DNA from: Roseiarcus sp963782255 | GTDB lineage: Bacteria; Pseudomonadota; Alphaproteobacteria; Rhizobiales; Beijerinckiaceae | Assembly (NCBI GenBank): GCA_963782255.1 | Contig: CAWAIS010000001.1 | Span: 2,666,001-2,730,000, forward strand | Direction: 5' to 3' | DNA: 64,000 nucleotides | Shown: in pieces, positions 41,355 to 49,560 of the stretch | Numbering within the stretch: position 1 is the first letter of the stretch | Layout: every line of letters starts with the position of its first letter | Translations under genes and position numbers: made by a program | The notes under the pieces: model-generated | The model's input: the letters and a program-made list of their open reading frames with translations, nothing else | Told to the model about the DNA's origin: nothing | Database searches by the model: none

Positions 41355-42648
41355 ATCTCAGCGCCTCCACCGGATCGAGCTTGGCCGCGCGCCAGGATGG
41401 ATAGATGGTCGCGGCGATCGACAGGAAGAGCGCCAAGCCGACCACGGCCATGACGTCGGTCGTCTCCACCCGCGACGGCAATTGCGACAGGAAATAGAAT
41501 TCTGACGGAAAGAGGTTCTCGCCCGTGAGCCACGCGAGGCCCTGGCGGATCGGCTCGACGTTGTGGGCGACGATAAGGCCGAGGACGAGGCCGACCCCGG
41601 TTCCGACGACGCCGATCGTCGCGCCGGTGATGAGAAAGATGCGCATGACCGCGCCACGCGTCGCGCCCATGGTGCGCAAAACCGCGATCGCCCGCGCCTT
41701 GTCCTGCACCAGCATGATGAGACCCGAGATGATGTTGAGCGCCGCCACCAGCATGATCAGCGCGAGGATCGCGAACATGACGTTGCTCTCGACCGCGAGC
41801 ACGTCGAAGAAGCTGCGGTTGAGCTGGCGCCAGTCGGTGTCGATCATCGGGCGCTCTTGCGCGGGTTCGATCGCGCGGCGCATCGCGTCCATGTTGTCGG
41901 GGTCGGCGACAAAGACTTCGATCACGTTGGCCTGGCCGTCGTAATTGAAGAAGGTCTGCGCCTCGGCGAGCGGCATGAAGATGAAGGTGTTGTCGAAGGT
42001 CGCCATGCCGATCTGGAAGATGGCCGCGACTGTATAAGCCTTCATGCGCGGCGTGACGCCGAACGGTGTCTCCGCTCCGTGCGGCGCCATGATCGTGATC
42101 TTGTCGCCGACCCTGAGGCTCAGGTGCTCGGCGAGTTTGGCGCCGACGGCGACCCCCTGCCCCCCGTCGAAGCCGTCCAGCGATCCCTGGATGACGTGTC
42201 CGGCGACGCCGGGCAGACGCTCGAGATCCTGGCCGCGAATGCCGCGGACGAGCGCGCCGGACGAGCCGTAAGGGGACGTCGCAAAGGCCTGCCCCTCGAC
42301 GAGCGGCAGCGCGAGCTTGACGCCCGGAACCTTGCTGACCCGCTCGGTCACCGCCTCGTAATCGGTCAGCGGCGTCTCGACGGCTTGCAGGAACATGTGG
42401 CCGTTGAGCCCGATCATCTTCTCCATGAGGTCATGGCGGAAGCCGTTCATGACCGACATCACGACGATCAGCGCCGCGACCCCGAGCACGATGCCGAGGA
42501 AGGAGAAGCCGGCGATGACCGAGATCGATTTTTGGGCGTTGCGGGCGCGAAGATAACGGAAGGCGACCATCCATTCGAAAGGCGAGAAGGGCCGCGTCGC
42601 ACGCGGACGGGCGGCCACGGCGTCGAGGGCGGCGGTCATGGGGCGCAC
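41347..42648 (-). CDS. lolC: Lipoprotein-release ABC permease LolC/LolE
   Basis: 433 residues (start MRPMTAALDAVAARPRATRP, then the family motif FEWMVAFRYLRARNAQKSIS). There are four membrane helices: one near residue 45-65, a large periplasmic domain, then three in the C-terminal third (FAILALIMLVAALNIISGLI, IGVVGTGVGLVLGLIVAHN, VMAVVGLALFLSIAATIYPS). Alphaproteobacteria often have one hybrid LolC/E permease acting as homodimer with LolD, which fits this two-gene locus. Confidence 0.9.
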   Translation of the reverse strand: MRPMTAALDAVAARPRATRPFSPFEWMVAFRYLRARNAQKSISVIAGFSFLGIVLGVAALIVVMSVMNGFRHDLMEKMIGLNGHMFLQAVETPLTDYEAVTERVSKVPGVKLALPLVEGQAFATSPYGSSGALVRGIRGQDLERLPGVAGHVIQGSLDGFDGGQGVAVGAKLAEHLSLRVGDKITIMAPHGAETPFGVTPRMKAYTVAAIFQIGMATFDNTFIFMPLAEAQTFFNYDGQANVIEVFVADPDNMDAMRRAIEPAQERPMIDTDWRQLNRSFFDVLAVESNVMFAILALIMLVAALNIISGLIMLVQDKARAIAVLRTMGATRGAVMRIFLITGATIGVVGTGVGLVLGLIVAHNVEPIRQGLAWLTGENLFPSEFYFLSQLPSRVETTDVMAVVGLALFLSIAATIYPSWRAAKLDPVEALRYE

Positions 42649-42797
42649 TGCTATCGCGAGCCGAAGGATGATGCAATGGGAGGCTTCGCGAGACCGTCAC
42701 GAGTCCGTCACGGCTCGCTTGAGACGCGCCCGCGCGATTTCCAGTCCAAATCGTCACGCTCCTAATCGCTGAGCGACACACAAGGCGAAATGGACGA

Positions 42798-43889
42798 ATG
42801 CTGATCTTTAGACTCCATTGCGCCCGACTTCCGAATGCACAGCCCGATTCCGCTGCGCGCCCGATTGAAACTGTCAAGAAGATCGATTACCGTATCATTG
42901 ACTTCCCACTCTCTTTGAGGCGCTGCATGGTCGAGGGGCTCGATCATTCCTTTCCGAAGGGCGATGCTCAACCTCAGCTTATTCATGTCGTCCTCACACG
43001 TTTCAATCTTCCAACCGGGGGACGCGAGGCGCCTCTTCGAAATCAACCGGACTGGCTCGCAAAGCGTTTTGATCTTTTCGAGCGATTTTGCCTACCCTCG
43101 ATGGCCGCCCAGACATGCCAAGACTTCGAGTGGATCATCTATTTTGACGACGCCACGCCGCGGGAATTTCGCATCCGAATCAAGGAAGACCAGGGGATCC
43201 GACGATTTCACGCTATGTTTTTGACTACCTTGGATCCGCATCTCGGAGGCAAATCGACTTACGAATTCATAGGCGAACGCCCAGGCGCCATGCTTCTGAC
43301 CACGAAGCTCGATAACGACGATTCGCTTTCGAAACACTTTGTCGCAAAGCTGCAGCAGGCTGCGGTGGGCCATCGCGGCGGCACAGCATTCAATTTTACA
43401 AACGGATATGTTCTAAGTGGAAACAGGCTCTATTTGCACTGTCACAGATCAAATGCTTTTGTGAACTTCTTGGAGGCGTATACGCCGGAAGCAATGACCG
43501 CAATAAAATTCCGGCACATGCAGCTTGCAAGAAACGCAGTTGTTGTCCAGCTGGAAGAACCACGCGCTTGGCTCCAAGTTGTGCATGGCGCGAACGTGTC
43601 CAATCGCACCCGAGGCCGATTGGTCGCCAAGAAGGATCTTGAAGATGATCTCGCTGATTTCCCTGCGTCAGCTATATCGGAAGTCGTCGACCCGCCGTGG
43701 ACCGAAGTTCTATCTGGCCGACTGATCTCGGAGCCATTGAGAGCTTCAAGAGATCTGGCGTCTGGGCTCATCAACAAAATCGGAGTTGCACAGACGCTGT
43801 CGGATTCGCTGCGCGCGGGCCAGAATCGTCTCCGCGGGATTTCGACGCGGCAGAAACAACAGTCTTTGAAAGAATCGGGACACAATTGA
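42798..43889 (+). CDS. Putative rhamnosyltransferase-family glycosyltransferase
   Basis: 363 residues as read from 42798. The start could be the later ATG at 42927 (MVEGLDHSFPKGDAQPQLIH), just before the conserved HVVLTRFNLP segment. The GT core is seen in FERFCLPSMAAQTCQDFEWI, YFDDATP and the TTKLDNDDSLS acidic motif. It resembles the Rhamno_transf family. It is the only plus-strand gene in the lolC-proS block and has a lower GC content, suggesting later insertion. Sugar and acceptor are unknown. Confidence 0.75.
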   Translation: MLIFRLHCARLPNAQPDSAARPIETVKKIDYRIIDFPLSLRRCMVEGLDHSFPKGDAQPQLIHVVLTRFNLPTGGREAPLRNQPDWLAKRFDLFERFCLPSMAAQTCQDFEWIIYFDDATPREFRIRIKEDQGIRRFHAMFLTTLDPHLGGKSTYEFIGERPGAMLLTTKLDNDDSLSKHFVAKLQQAAVGHRGGTAFNFTNGYVLSGNRLYLHCHRSNAFVNFLEAYTPEAMTAIKFRHMQLARNAVVVQLEEPRAWLQVVHGANVSNRTRGRLVAKKDLEDDLADFPASAISEVVDPPWTEVLSGRLISEPLRASRDLASGLINKIGVAQTLSDSLRAGQNRLRGISTRQKQQSLKESGHN

Positions 43890-43925
43890 AACGCCCGCGA
43901 GGGCTCGAAAAAGCAGCTGCTCCCG

Positions 43926-45254
43926 TCATTCCTTCCCACCGAGCTTGGCGATCGCCGCCTCGACGCTCATGAGCTCGCGCTCGCCGCCACGGCGCGTCTT
44001 CAATTCCACCTTGCCCTCGGCGAGACTCTTCGGGCCGACGATCGCCTGGTGCGGCGCGCCGATAAGGTCCATCGCGGCGAATTTGGCGCCCGGCCGTTCG
44101 TCGCGGTCGTCGTAAAGCACGTCGACGCCCGCTGTCTCGAGCGCGGCGTAAATGCGCTTGCACGCGCCGTCGCAGGCGTCGTCGCCGACCTTGAGGTTGA
44201 TGAGCCCGACCCGAAACGGCGCGACCGCGTCCGGCCAGATGACGCCGGCCTCGTCGTGGTTCGCCTCGATCAAGGCGGCGGCGAGACGGCTCGGGCCAAT
44301 GCCGTAAGAACCGCCATGCACCGGATGCTCCTTGCCGTCCGGCCCGTTGACCACCGCCTTCATCGGCAGCGAATATTTGGTTCCGAAGTAGAAAATATGG
44401 CCGACCTCGATGCCCCGGGCTGAGATTTGCGCGTCCTCGGGCAGCTTCTCGAAGGCGGCGGGGTCGTGTTTCTCCGATGTCGCGGCGTAGCGCGACGTCC
44501 ACTTGTCGAACACGCCCTGCATCACGGCGGCGTCCTCGAAGTCGATTGTTTCTGGCGGCGTCTCGAAGGTCAGATAGTCGCGATGGCAGAAGACCTCGCT
44601 CTCGCCGGTCGAAGCCAGAATGATAAATTCATGGCTGAGGTCGCCGCCGATGGGGCCGGTGTCGGCGACCATCGGAATAGCGGTCAGCCCCATCCGCTTG
44701 AAGGTGCGCAGGTAGGCGGTGAACATCCTGTTGTAGGAGTGGCGCGCGCCCTCTTGATCGAGATCGAACGAATAGGCGTCCTTCATCAGGAATTCGCGCG
44801 AGCGCATGACCCCGAAACGCGGCCTGACTTCGTCGCGGAACTTCCACTGGATGTGATAGAGGTTGAGCGGCAGGTCCTTGTACGAGCGCACGGACGCGCG
44901 GAAGATCTCGGTGACCACCTCCTCGTTGGTCGGCCCGTACAGCATGTCGCGGTCGTGGCGGTCGCGGATGCGCAGCATCTCCTTGCCATAATCGTCGTAG
45001 CGGCCGGACTCCCGCCAGAGTTCGGCCGGCTGGATCGTCGGCATGATGATCTCGATCGCGCCCGCGCGGTTCTGCTCCTCGCGCACGATGGCGCAGATCT
45101 TGTGGAGGACGCGCACGCCTAAGGGGAGCCAAGCGTAGATGCCCGCGGCCTCCTGGCGGATCATGCCGGCGCGCAGCATCAGCCGGTGCGACACGATCTC
45201 CGCCTCTTTCGGCGTCTCCTTGAGGATCGGCAGGAAATAGCGGGAAAGACGCAT
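43926..45254 (-). CDS. proS: Prolyl-tRNA synthetase, short alphaproteobacterial form
   Basis: 442 residues from MRLSRYFLPILKETPKEAEI. Class II motifs are visible: FRDEVRPRFGVMRSREFLMK (motif 2) and GGSYGIGPSRLAAALIEANH (motif 3), then the C-terminal anticodon-binding domain (RVGLINLKVGDDACDGACKR). The internal editing domain of longer bacterial ProRS is missing, which is normal for this lineage. The gene is convergent with the glycosyltransferase, with a 36-base gap. Confidence 0.96.
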   Translation of the reverse strand: MRLSRYFLPILKETPKEAEIVSHRLMLRAGMIRQEAAGIYAWLPLGVRVLHKICAIVREEQNRAGAIEIIMPTIQPAELWRESGRYDDYGKEMLRIRDRHDRDMLYGPTNEEVVTEIFRASVRSYKDLPLNLYHIQWKFRDEVRPRFGVMRSREFLMKDAYSFDLDQEGARHSYNRMFTAYLRTFKRMGLTAIPMVADTGPIGGDLSHEFIILASTGESEVFCHRDYLTFETPPETIDFEDAAVMQGVFDKWTSRYAATSEKHDPAAFEKLPEDAQISARGIEVGHIFYFGTKYSLPMKAVVNGPDGKEHPVHGGSYGIGPSRLAAALIEANHDEAGVIWPDAVAPFRVGLINLKVGDDACDGACKRIYAALETAGVDVLYDDRDERPGAKFAAMDLIGAPHQAIVGPKSLAEGKVELKTRRGGERELMSVEAAIAKLGGKE

Positions 45255-45463
45255 GCGGTGATCCAGGCGCTTCGCAATTCGGCCTGCAAGTGGCCGGGCG
45301 CTCCTATTGACCCCTGGGGGGCCGCTTGACAAGCTGCGCAGGCCCGGCGGCGGCCCTTAAGGACAAGGCCACGCAGCCCGAGTCACCCTTGGACCGGAGG
45401 CGTTCGGCGGTTGTCGTCCCCTGCAAACGCTCGCCGGCGCCAAGGGCTGCGCAATGCTGACGT

Positions 45464-45548
45464 TCAGGACTTTTTGGTGTCGGCGAGGATTCCGTTGATG
45501 AGGATTTCCGTCTGCGCGGCGATCAACCGGTCGTGATCCTCCCATGGA
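45464..45548 (-). pseudogene. C-terminal remnant of a TetR-family regulator
   Basis: The minus strand reads WEDHDRLIAAQTEILINGIL then ADTKKS and a stop, a typical TetR-regulator tail. Nothing of the DNA-binding domain remains; the fragment stops at the tandem duplication at 45541. It was probably the regulator of the epimerase gene whose remnant follows. Confidence 0.45.
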
Positions 45549-45591
45549 AAGTGGGGCCGCGGGCGGCCCATGGAAAGTGGGGCCGCGGGCG
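45541..45591 (+). repeat. 26-bp tandem duplication
   Basis: CCCATGGAAAGTGGGGCCGC plus GGGCGG occurs twice in a row (45541-45566 and 45567-45591, the second lacking the last base). It lies between the TetR tail and the epimerase remnant and may mark the deletion point. Confidence 0.8.
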
Positions 45592-45615
45592 CACAATCAA
45601 TAGAGACGTCAGTCC

Positions 45616-46113
45616 GTGCGTCTTGGGCTGCGACTACGTGCTCACGTGGCCTCGCCGATCCTCGCGAATGTTCCCAGGAACGAAGACGAACTGATCGCGC
45701 CGGCTCGCGACGGGGCTTTGCGCGTGCTCCGCGCCGCGCGCGACGCGGGGGTCAAGCAAGTCGTGTTGACTTCCTCATTCGCCGCCATCGGCTATGGGCG
45801 CAAGGAGCAGACAGCTCCATTCGACGAGACGGTCTGGACCGATCCCGAGGGCGAGAACGTGCTTCCTTACCACAAATCGAAGACATTGGCGGAGCGCGCC
45901 GCTTTGGACTTTCTCGCCAGAGTAGGCGGCGGGCTCGAACTTTCGGTCATCAATCTGCCTGAACTCGGCAAGCGCAAGAACGCCGCCAGCGCCAAGGCCA
46001 GGCAACTCCTGGGCTGGACGCCGAGACCCGCCGAAGAAGCCGTTGTCGCAACCGCCGAAAGCCTGGCGCGGCTCGGGCTTCTGCGCGACAGTCCGAAAAA
46101 GACCGCGGCCTGA
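45616..46113 (+). pseudogene. Decayed NAD-dependent epimerase/reductase
   Basis: The frame holds HVASPILANVPRNEDELIAP and KQVVLTSSFAAIGYG from the middle of an extended SDR (dihydroflavonol-reductase type), then the tyrosine motif YHKSKTLAERAA, then jumps from LSVINLPELGKRKN to the family C-terminal end ARQLLGWTPRPAEEAVVAT. The N-terminal Rossmann motif is missing, one base appears lost before HVASP (GCDYVL is in another frame), and about 100 central residues are deleted. It is not functional. Confidence 0.7.
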
Positions 46114-46144
46114 CGCGGATTGCTCACACCGCTGACAGCCGGGC

Positions 46145-46576
46145 TTACTTCTTCTTGGCTGTCCGTTGAGCGTGCGCTGCGGAGTTGGCCGCGACCGCGG
46201 CGCGGATGAGCTGCTTGAAGGCGTCTTCGTTGATCTTCTCCCCTTCGCGGAAGTCGATCGCACGCCGCGTGTTCCCTTCCAGGCTGGAATTGAAGAGCTT
46301 CTTCGGGTCTTCGATGGAGGCTCCGCGAAAGAAGGTGAGCTTCACGACCTCTTTGTACAATTCCCCTGTGCAGACGCCGCCGTCATGCGACCAGACGGGA
46401 GTTCCCGGGTTTGACGGCTTGACCCATTTCCACTCCTCCTCAATGTCGGGGTCGGCATCGTGGATAAGCTGACGGACATGAGCGAGGGTCTCTCCTCTCC
46501 AATCCCCAAGTTCTTCAATCCGCCTGGTTATGTTCGCTGAAGCGGACTCGCCAGTCGGACGACTTGTCGGCTTCAT
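46145..46576 (-). CDS. DUF1801 (YdhG-like) protein
   Basis: 143 residues (RIEELGDWRGETLAHVRQLI, EEEWKWVKPSNPGTPVWSHD, VKLTFFRGASIEDPKKLFNS, NTRRAIDFREGEKINEDAFK). This is the usual pattern of the DUF1801 family, small alpha-beta proteins distantly like frataxin-fold/YdhG proteins, function unknown. It ends with a Lys tail. It is complete and stands alone on the minus strand. Confidence 0.8.
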   Translation of the reverse strand: MKPTSRPTGESASANITRRIEELGDWRGETLAHVRQLIHDADPDIEEEWKWVKPSNPGTPVWSHDGGVCTGELYKEVVKLTFFRGASIEDPKKLFNSSLEGNTRRAIDFREGEKINEDAFKQLIRAAVAANSAAHAQRTAKKK

Positions 46577-47200
46577 CTTCTCTCCGATCTTTCGTTTCGT
46601 CAGGCGGCCCTATGCCGGCAGGGGGGAGCATAGCCCCGCGACACCAGTACCGATGTCATATGCCATTGAATGGACAAGATAATTCTGGCGAATTTTGAAC
46701 AGATCAGGAACATTTTCTTGGAGAAAATAGGTCCTTGTGCTAATGTGGTTCCCGTCAGCCGAGATTTGCGGCGCCGGGGACCGAGCATGACCGAGCCATC
46801 CATCCGCTCTGCGCGCGCCGAGTGTTTGGCCCATATTGCGCAGACCGCAAACGTGTCGGCCGCGCCGCCCTGCCGATCGCGCTCACCCACGCCCCCGGGG
46901 CCCCCCTTAACGCCGCTGGCGTTGAAAGTTGCACAATTTGGCGCCCAAGCCATTGAAATCGCTCGCGCGCCTGTCGACTTTGCACGGCGCCCGGACATGG
47001 CGAACGGCGTCCGCTTCTTGCGAATTCGGCTCCGAAGACCCAGCCGATCCGAGCAGGACGCGAGTGCTCGCCAAAACGCTCGCCGAGGAGTATCTAGGCG
47101 GTAGAGGCCGCCTCACGGAGCGGCCTCTTTGCAGGCGCTGTGCAATTTTACAGATTGGAAATTTGCGCCACCCCTCGCGCCCGAAAATCCTCGCGCAACG
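46577..47200. other. Gene-less stretch ending in a plus-strand hairpin
   Basis: About 620 bases hold only low-complexity open frames on both strands; none has a recognisable domain. The plus-strand frame that stops at 47104 lies directly before a strong terminator-like hairpin, so a short transcript from this region is possible. Confidence 0.45.
47103..47131 (+). terminator. Terminator-like hairpin
   Basis: AGAGGCCGC (47103-47111) and GCGGCCTCT (47120-47128) form a perfect nine-pair stem with an eight-base loop, followed by TTTGC. No recognised plus-strand gene ends here. It could also end the minus-strand trxC transcript, 70 bases beyond that stop codon. Confidence 0.65.
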
Positions 47201-47626
47201 TCAGCGCGCGAGCCCGCGCAGGAAGTCGATGTTCACCAGCCCGGCATGCTGCTTCATGACCTTGCCGTGGTCGAACACGATCAACGTCGGGATGCCGCGG
47301 ATGCCGTATCGTCCAGCGATGGTCGGCTCCTCGTCGACATTGACCTTGGCGAAGCGCGCACGGGGTTCGAGCTCCTTCGCCGCGCGTTCAAAAGTTGGCG
47401 CCATCGCGCGACAGGGTCCGCACCATTCAGCCCAGAAGTCGACGATGACCGGCATGTCGTTGCGCTCGATGTGCTTGTCGAACGTCTGGCTAGTGAGCGC
47501 GATCGGCTCGCCGGTGAAGAGACGCGATTTGCAGGCGCCGCATACCGCTTCGGCGGCCGGACGGTCGGGCGCGACGCGATTGACGGAATTGCAGTGCGGG
47601 CAAACGACATGGATCGGTTCGGGCAT
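47201..47626 (-). CDS. trxC: Thioredoxin 2
   Basis: 141 residues. An N-terminal zinc ribbon (VVCPHCNSVNRVAPDRP, VCGACKSRLF) precedes a thioredoxin fold with active site DFWAEWCGPCRAMAPTFE and the cis-Pro loop IRGIPTLIVF. It is a cytosolic disulfide reductase induced by oxidative stress in other bacteria. The zinc domain distinguishes it from TrxA. It is complete. Confidence 0.95.
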   Translation of the reverse strand: MPEPIHVVCPHCNSVNRVAPDRPAAEAVCGACKSRLFTGEPIALTSQTFDKHIERNDMPVIVDFWAEWCGPCRAMAPTFERAAKELEPRARFAKVNVDEEPTIAGRYGIRGIPTLIVFDHGKVMKQHAGLVNIDFLRGLAR

Positions 47627-47867
47627 GGGTTTGGCCTTTGTTTAGCGTATCCTAATATGGCGGCCGGCCCGACGCATTCAAGCCCGCGAATGTGTATTGC
47701 TTCTGAGGAAAATTCCCGAGATCACGAATTCGTGATCGAAGGTTTTCGTAACTCCGCGAGCAGGGCGCCGAAAGCTTGAGTGCTGGGCCGAGAGGCTCCG
47801 CCGAACGGCCCGGCAGCCCGCCGCGCCCGACGCTAACCTTTGGATCTAAGACGGAGATTTGACGCCT

Positions 47868-48149
47868 ATGAACGCCAGGACCGCCATCACCGCCGCCGCG
47901 CTCGCCGCTTCGCTCGCGGGCGCCATCGCGACCGCCGCCAAGGCGGGCCCCGCCCCCGCACAGCCGGGCGCCGACAAGTGCTACGGCATCGCGCTCGCCG
48001 GCAAGAACGATTGCGCCGCGGGCGCGGGCACGACCTGCGCCGGCACCTCGACCGTCGACTACGACACCCATCACTGGAAATACGTCGCCAAAGGCACCTG
48101 CGAGAGCATCAAGACCCCGAACGGCCACGGAATGCTGACACAGATGTGA
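47868..48149 (+). CDS. DUF2282 protein, bufferin-like precursor, without partners
   Basis: 93 residues from ATG 47868 (an upstream TTG is in frame). MNARTAITAAALAASLAGAI up to AKAG is a signal peptide. The core has four Cys in the family pattern: DKCYGIALAGKNDCAAGAG, TTCAGTS, GTCESI. DUF2282 proteins include copper-responsive RiPP precursors (bufferins) normally encoded with a DUF692 enzyme and its partner. Neither is present here. It ends at a strong terminator, so it is a single-gene unit. Confidence 0.75.
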   Translation: MNARTAITAAALAASLAGAIATAAKAGPAPAQPGADKCYGIALAGKNDCAAGAGTTCAGTSTVDYDTHHWKYVAKGTCESIKTPNGHGMLTQM

Positions 48150-48172
48150 TTTCGACTTCTTTTCGCATGCAG

Positions 48173-48198
48173 GCCCCGCCGAAAGGCGGGGCTTCTTG
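48173..48198 (+). terminator. Terminator after the DUF2282 gene
   Basis: GCCCCGCC-GAAA-GGCGGGGC (48173-48192), followed by TTCTTGTT. A GNRA-type loop tops the stem. Confidence 0.85.
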
Positions 48199-48361
48199 TT
48201 GGCGAGGCTGTCACAGACGCAAGGCCTCCGGAAAAGCGCCCTGCCGGATGGTCGACGTCCTTTTTGGCCGCCGCCTCGCCGCAATGGGGGCGGGAGGAGG
48301 AACTGTTTAGGGCCTTTCGGGGTTTGATCGACGATCAAAACGACAAACAGGGGTCCGAAGC

Positions 48362-48679
48362 ATGGAAAAGGCAATCATCGGATTGGTTGGCGCCGCCTCT
48401 GCGCTCGCGCTTGCCGGCAGCGCCCAGGCTTCGACGATTTCGCCTGGGTCTGAGGTCGACGCGCTAGCGCCCGCCCGCTCCTACGCGGAACTGCTCGCGC
48501 CTGTCCCCAACGCGGCCCTGCGCCTCAAGGCAGACAACGAACGCAACGGCGGCGCCTCGGAAGGTTCGGTGCAGCTGGCCCAATATTACTATGATCATCA
48601 TCACCATCATCACCACCACCATTATCGCCACCGTCACCATCATCATCATCACCACCACCACCACCACAACTACTACTAA
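48362..48679 (+). CDS. Second secreted His-rich protein
   Basis: 105 residues. MEKAIIGLVGAASALALAGS up to AQA is a signal peptide. A 50-residue linker (PGSEVDALAPARSYAELLAP, then NAALRLKADNERNGGASEGS) leads to a C-terminal domain of about 20 His with Tyr and Arg (YYYDHHHH, HYRHRH, ending HNYY). It probably binds transition metals in the periplasm. CAT/CAC codons alternate, so the tract is not a simple repeat. The unit sits next to the DUF2282 gene; both could buffer metals. Confidence 0.7.
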   Translation: MEKAIIGLVGAASALALAGSAQASTISPGSEVDALAPARSYAELLAPVPNAALRLKADNERNGGASEGSVQLAQYYYDHHHHHHHHHYRHRHHHHHHHHHHHNYY

Positions 48680-48707
48680 AAACGCGCGGGGGGTCCCGTG
48701 GCGCGGT

Positions 48708-49442
48708 TCATGACCGCCGCCGCTGTTTCTCCTTTTCGTTGGCGGCGCCGAGAATATGGCGGTACGTGCCGTCGAAAACGGTGTTGGTCGCGGACGTCCA
48801 TTCGGTCTCGGCGGAGAGCGTGCTGCGGCTCTCATAGATGCGCCGCGACTGAAGCTCGCGTTCGGCCGCCTCTTCCTCGGGCATCGGCGCGAGATCGAAT
48901 TCCGCTTCCTCCGGAACGACGAGAATCTGCACGAATGGCTCCCCCGGCCGGAACACGTGAACGCCGCCTTCCGGCGGGGCCTTGAACACGAGGAAATAGA
49001 CCATCGGCCACCACCGCCGGAGGAGTGCCGGCACGGCGATCGGCGTCGTGTTGGTCGAATCGGTGTAGAAGCGCGGATGGGGCTCGGTGCGGATGGCGAA
49101 ACCCTCCTCGACCTTGAGGTCCAGTGACAGCTGATAGGTGTAGTAGAGGTTGCCGAAGGTCCGGAACGGCGGCCACTCGCCGCCGTAGCCCTCGGGCGCG
49201 AGGCCAAAATCGCCGTCGAGCCGCAGCTTTCCGCCGTCGACGCTGACGCGAAACTCGACGTCGTACGGATAGAAGAGCTCGATGCCGTAGCGCGCGGCTT
49301 CCGAGAACGGCAAGCAGTGCCAGGCCTGCTCCATCGATCCGTCCTTGCGCGGCTGCCGCTCGCCGGCCCAGCCGGGGACCTCGAGCTTCGTGCACCTCGG
49401 GTTCAGACCGGGCGCATAGGTACGGTATTTGACCAGGCGCAT
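48708..49442 (-). CDS. Conserved protein of unknown function
   Basis: 244 residues, cytosolic, without signal peptide or membrane helices (EQAWHCLPFSEAARYGIELF, VDGGKLRLDGDFGLAPEGYG, WWPMVYFLVFKAPPEGGVHV, EPFVQILVVPEEAEFDLAPM). A C-terminal helix is Glu/Arg-rich. I recognise no domain by name. It is convergent with the His-rich gene and first of a minus-strand run with the DMT gene upstream. Confidence 0.65.
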   Translation of the reverse strand: MRLVKYRTYAPGLNPRCTKLEVPGWAGERQPRKDGSMEQAWHCLPFSEAARYGIELFYPYDVEFRVSVDGGKLRLDGDFGLAPEGYGGEWPPFRTFGNLYYTYQLSLDLKVEEGFAIRTEPHPRFYTDSTNTTPIAVPALLRRWWPMVYFLVFKAPPEGGVHVFRPGEPFVQILVVPEEAEFDLAPMPEEEAAERELQSRRIYESRSTLSAETEWTSATNTVFDGTYRHILGAANEKEKQRRRS

Positions 49443-49560
49443 TCGTGTGACCCCTTGCGTCGCGCGCCCCGCGCGCTTTGCTGCGCAACGCCGAAGCCCG
49501 CAGCTTGGTTCCGAGAGGCGCCGCGTTCGCTCGCACGAAGCGCGCCGAAATTCGCATGTT

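Noticed and set aside
45357..45596. 79-codon minus-strand frame beside proS
   Set aside because: Its residues are low-complexity. The only protein-like part on this strand is the TetR tail in another frame at 45464-45548.
47103..47131. tRNA or other stable RNA near 47.1 kb
   Set aside because: Only one hairpin with a T-run is present; no cloverleaf, anticodon or T-loop sequence. No tRNA gene was found elsewhere in the window by eye.
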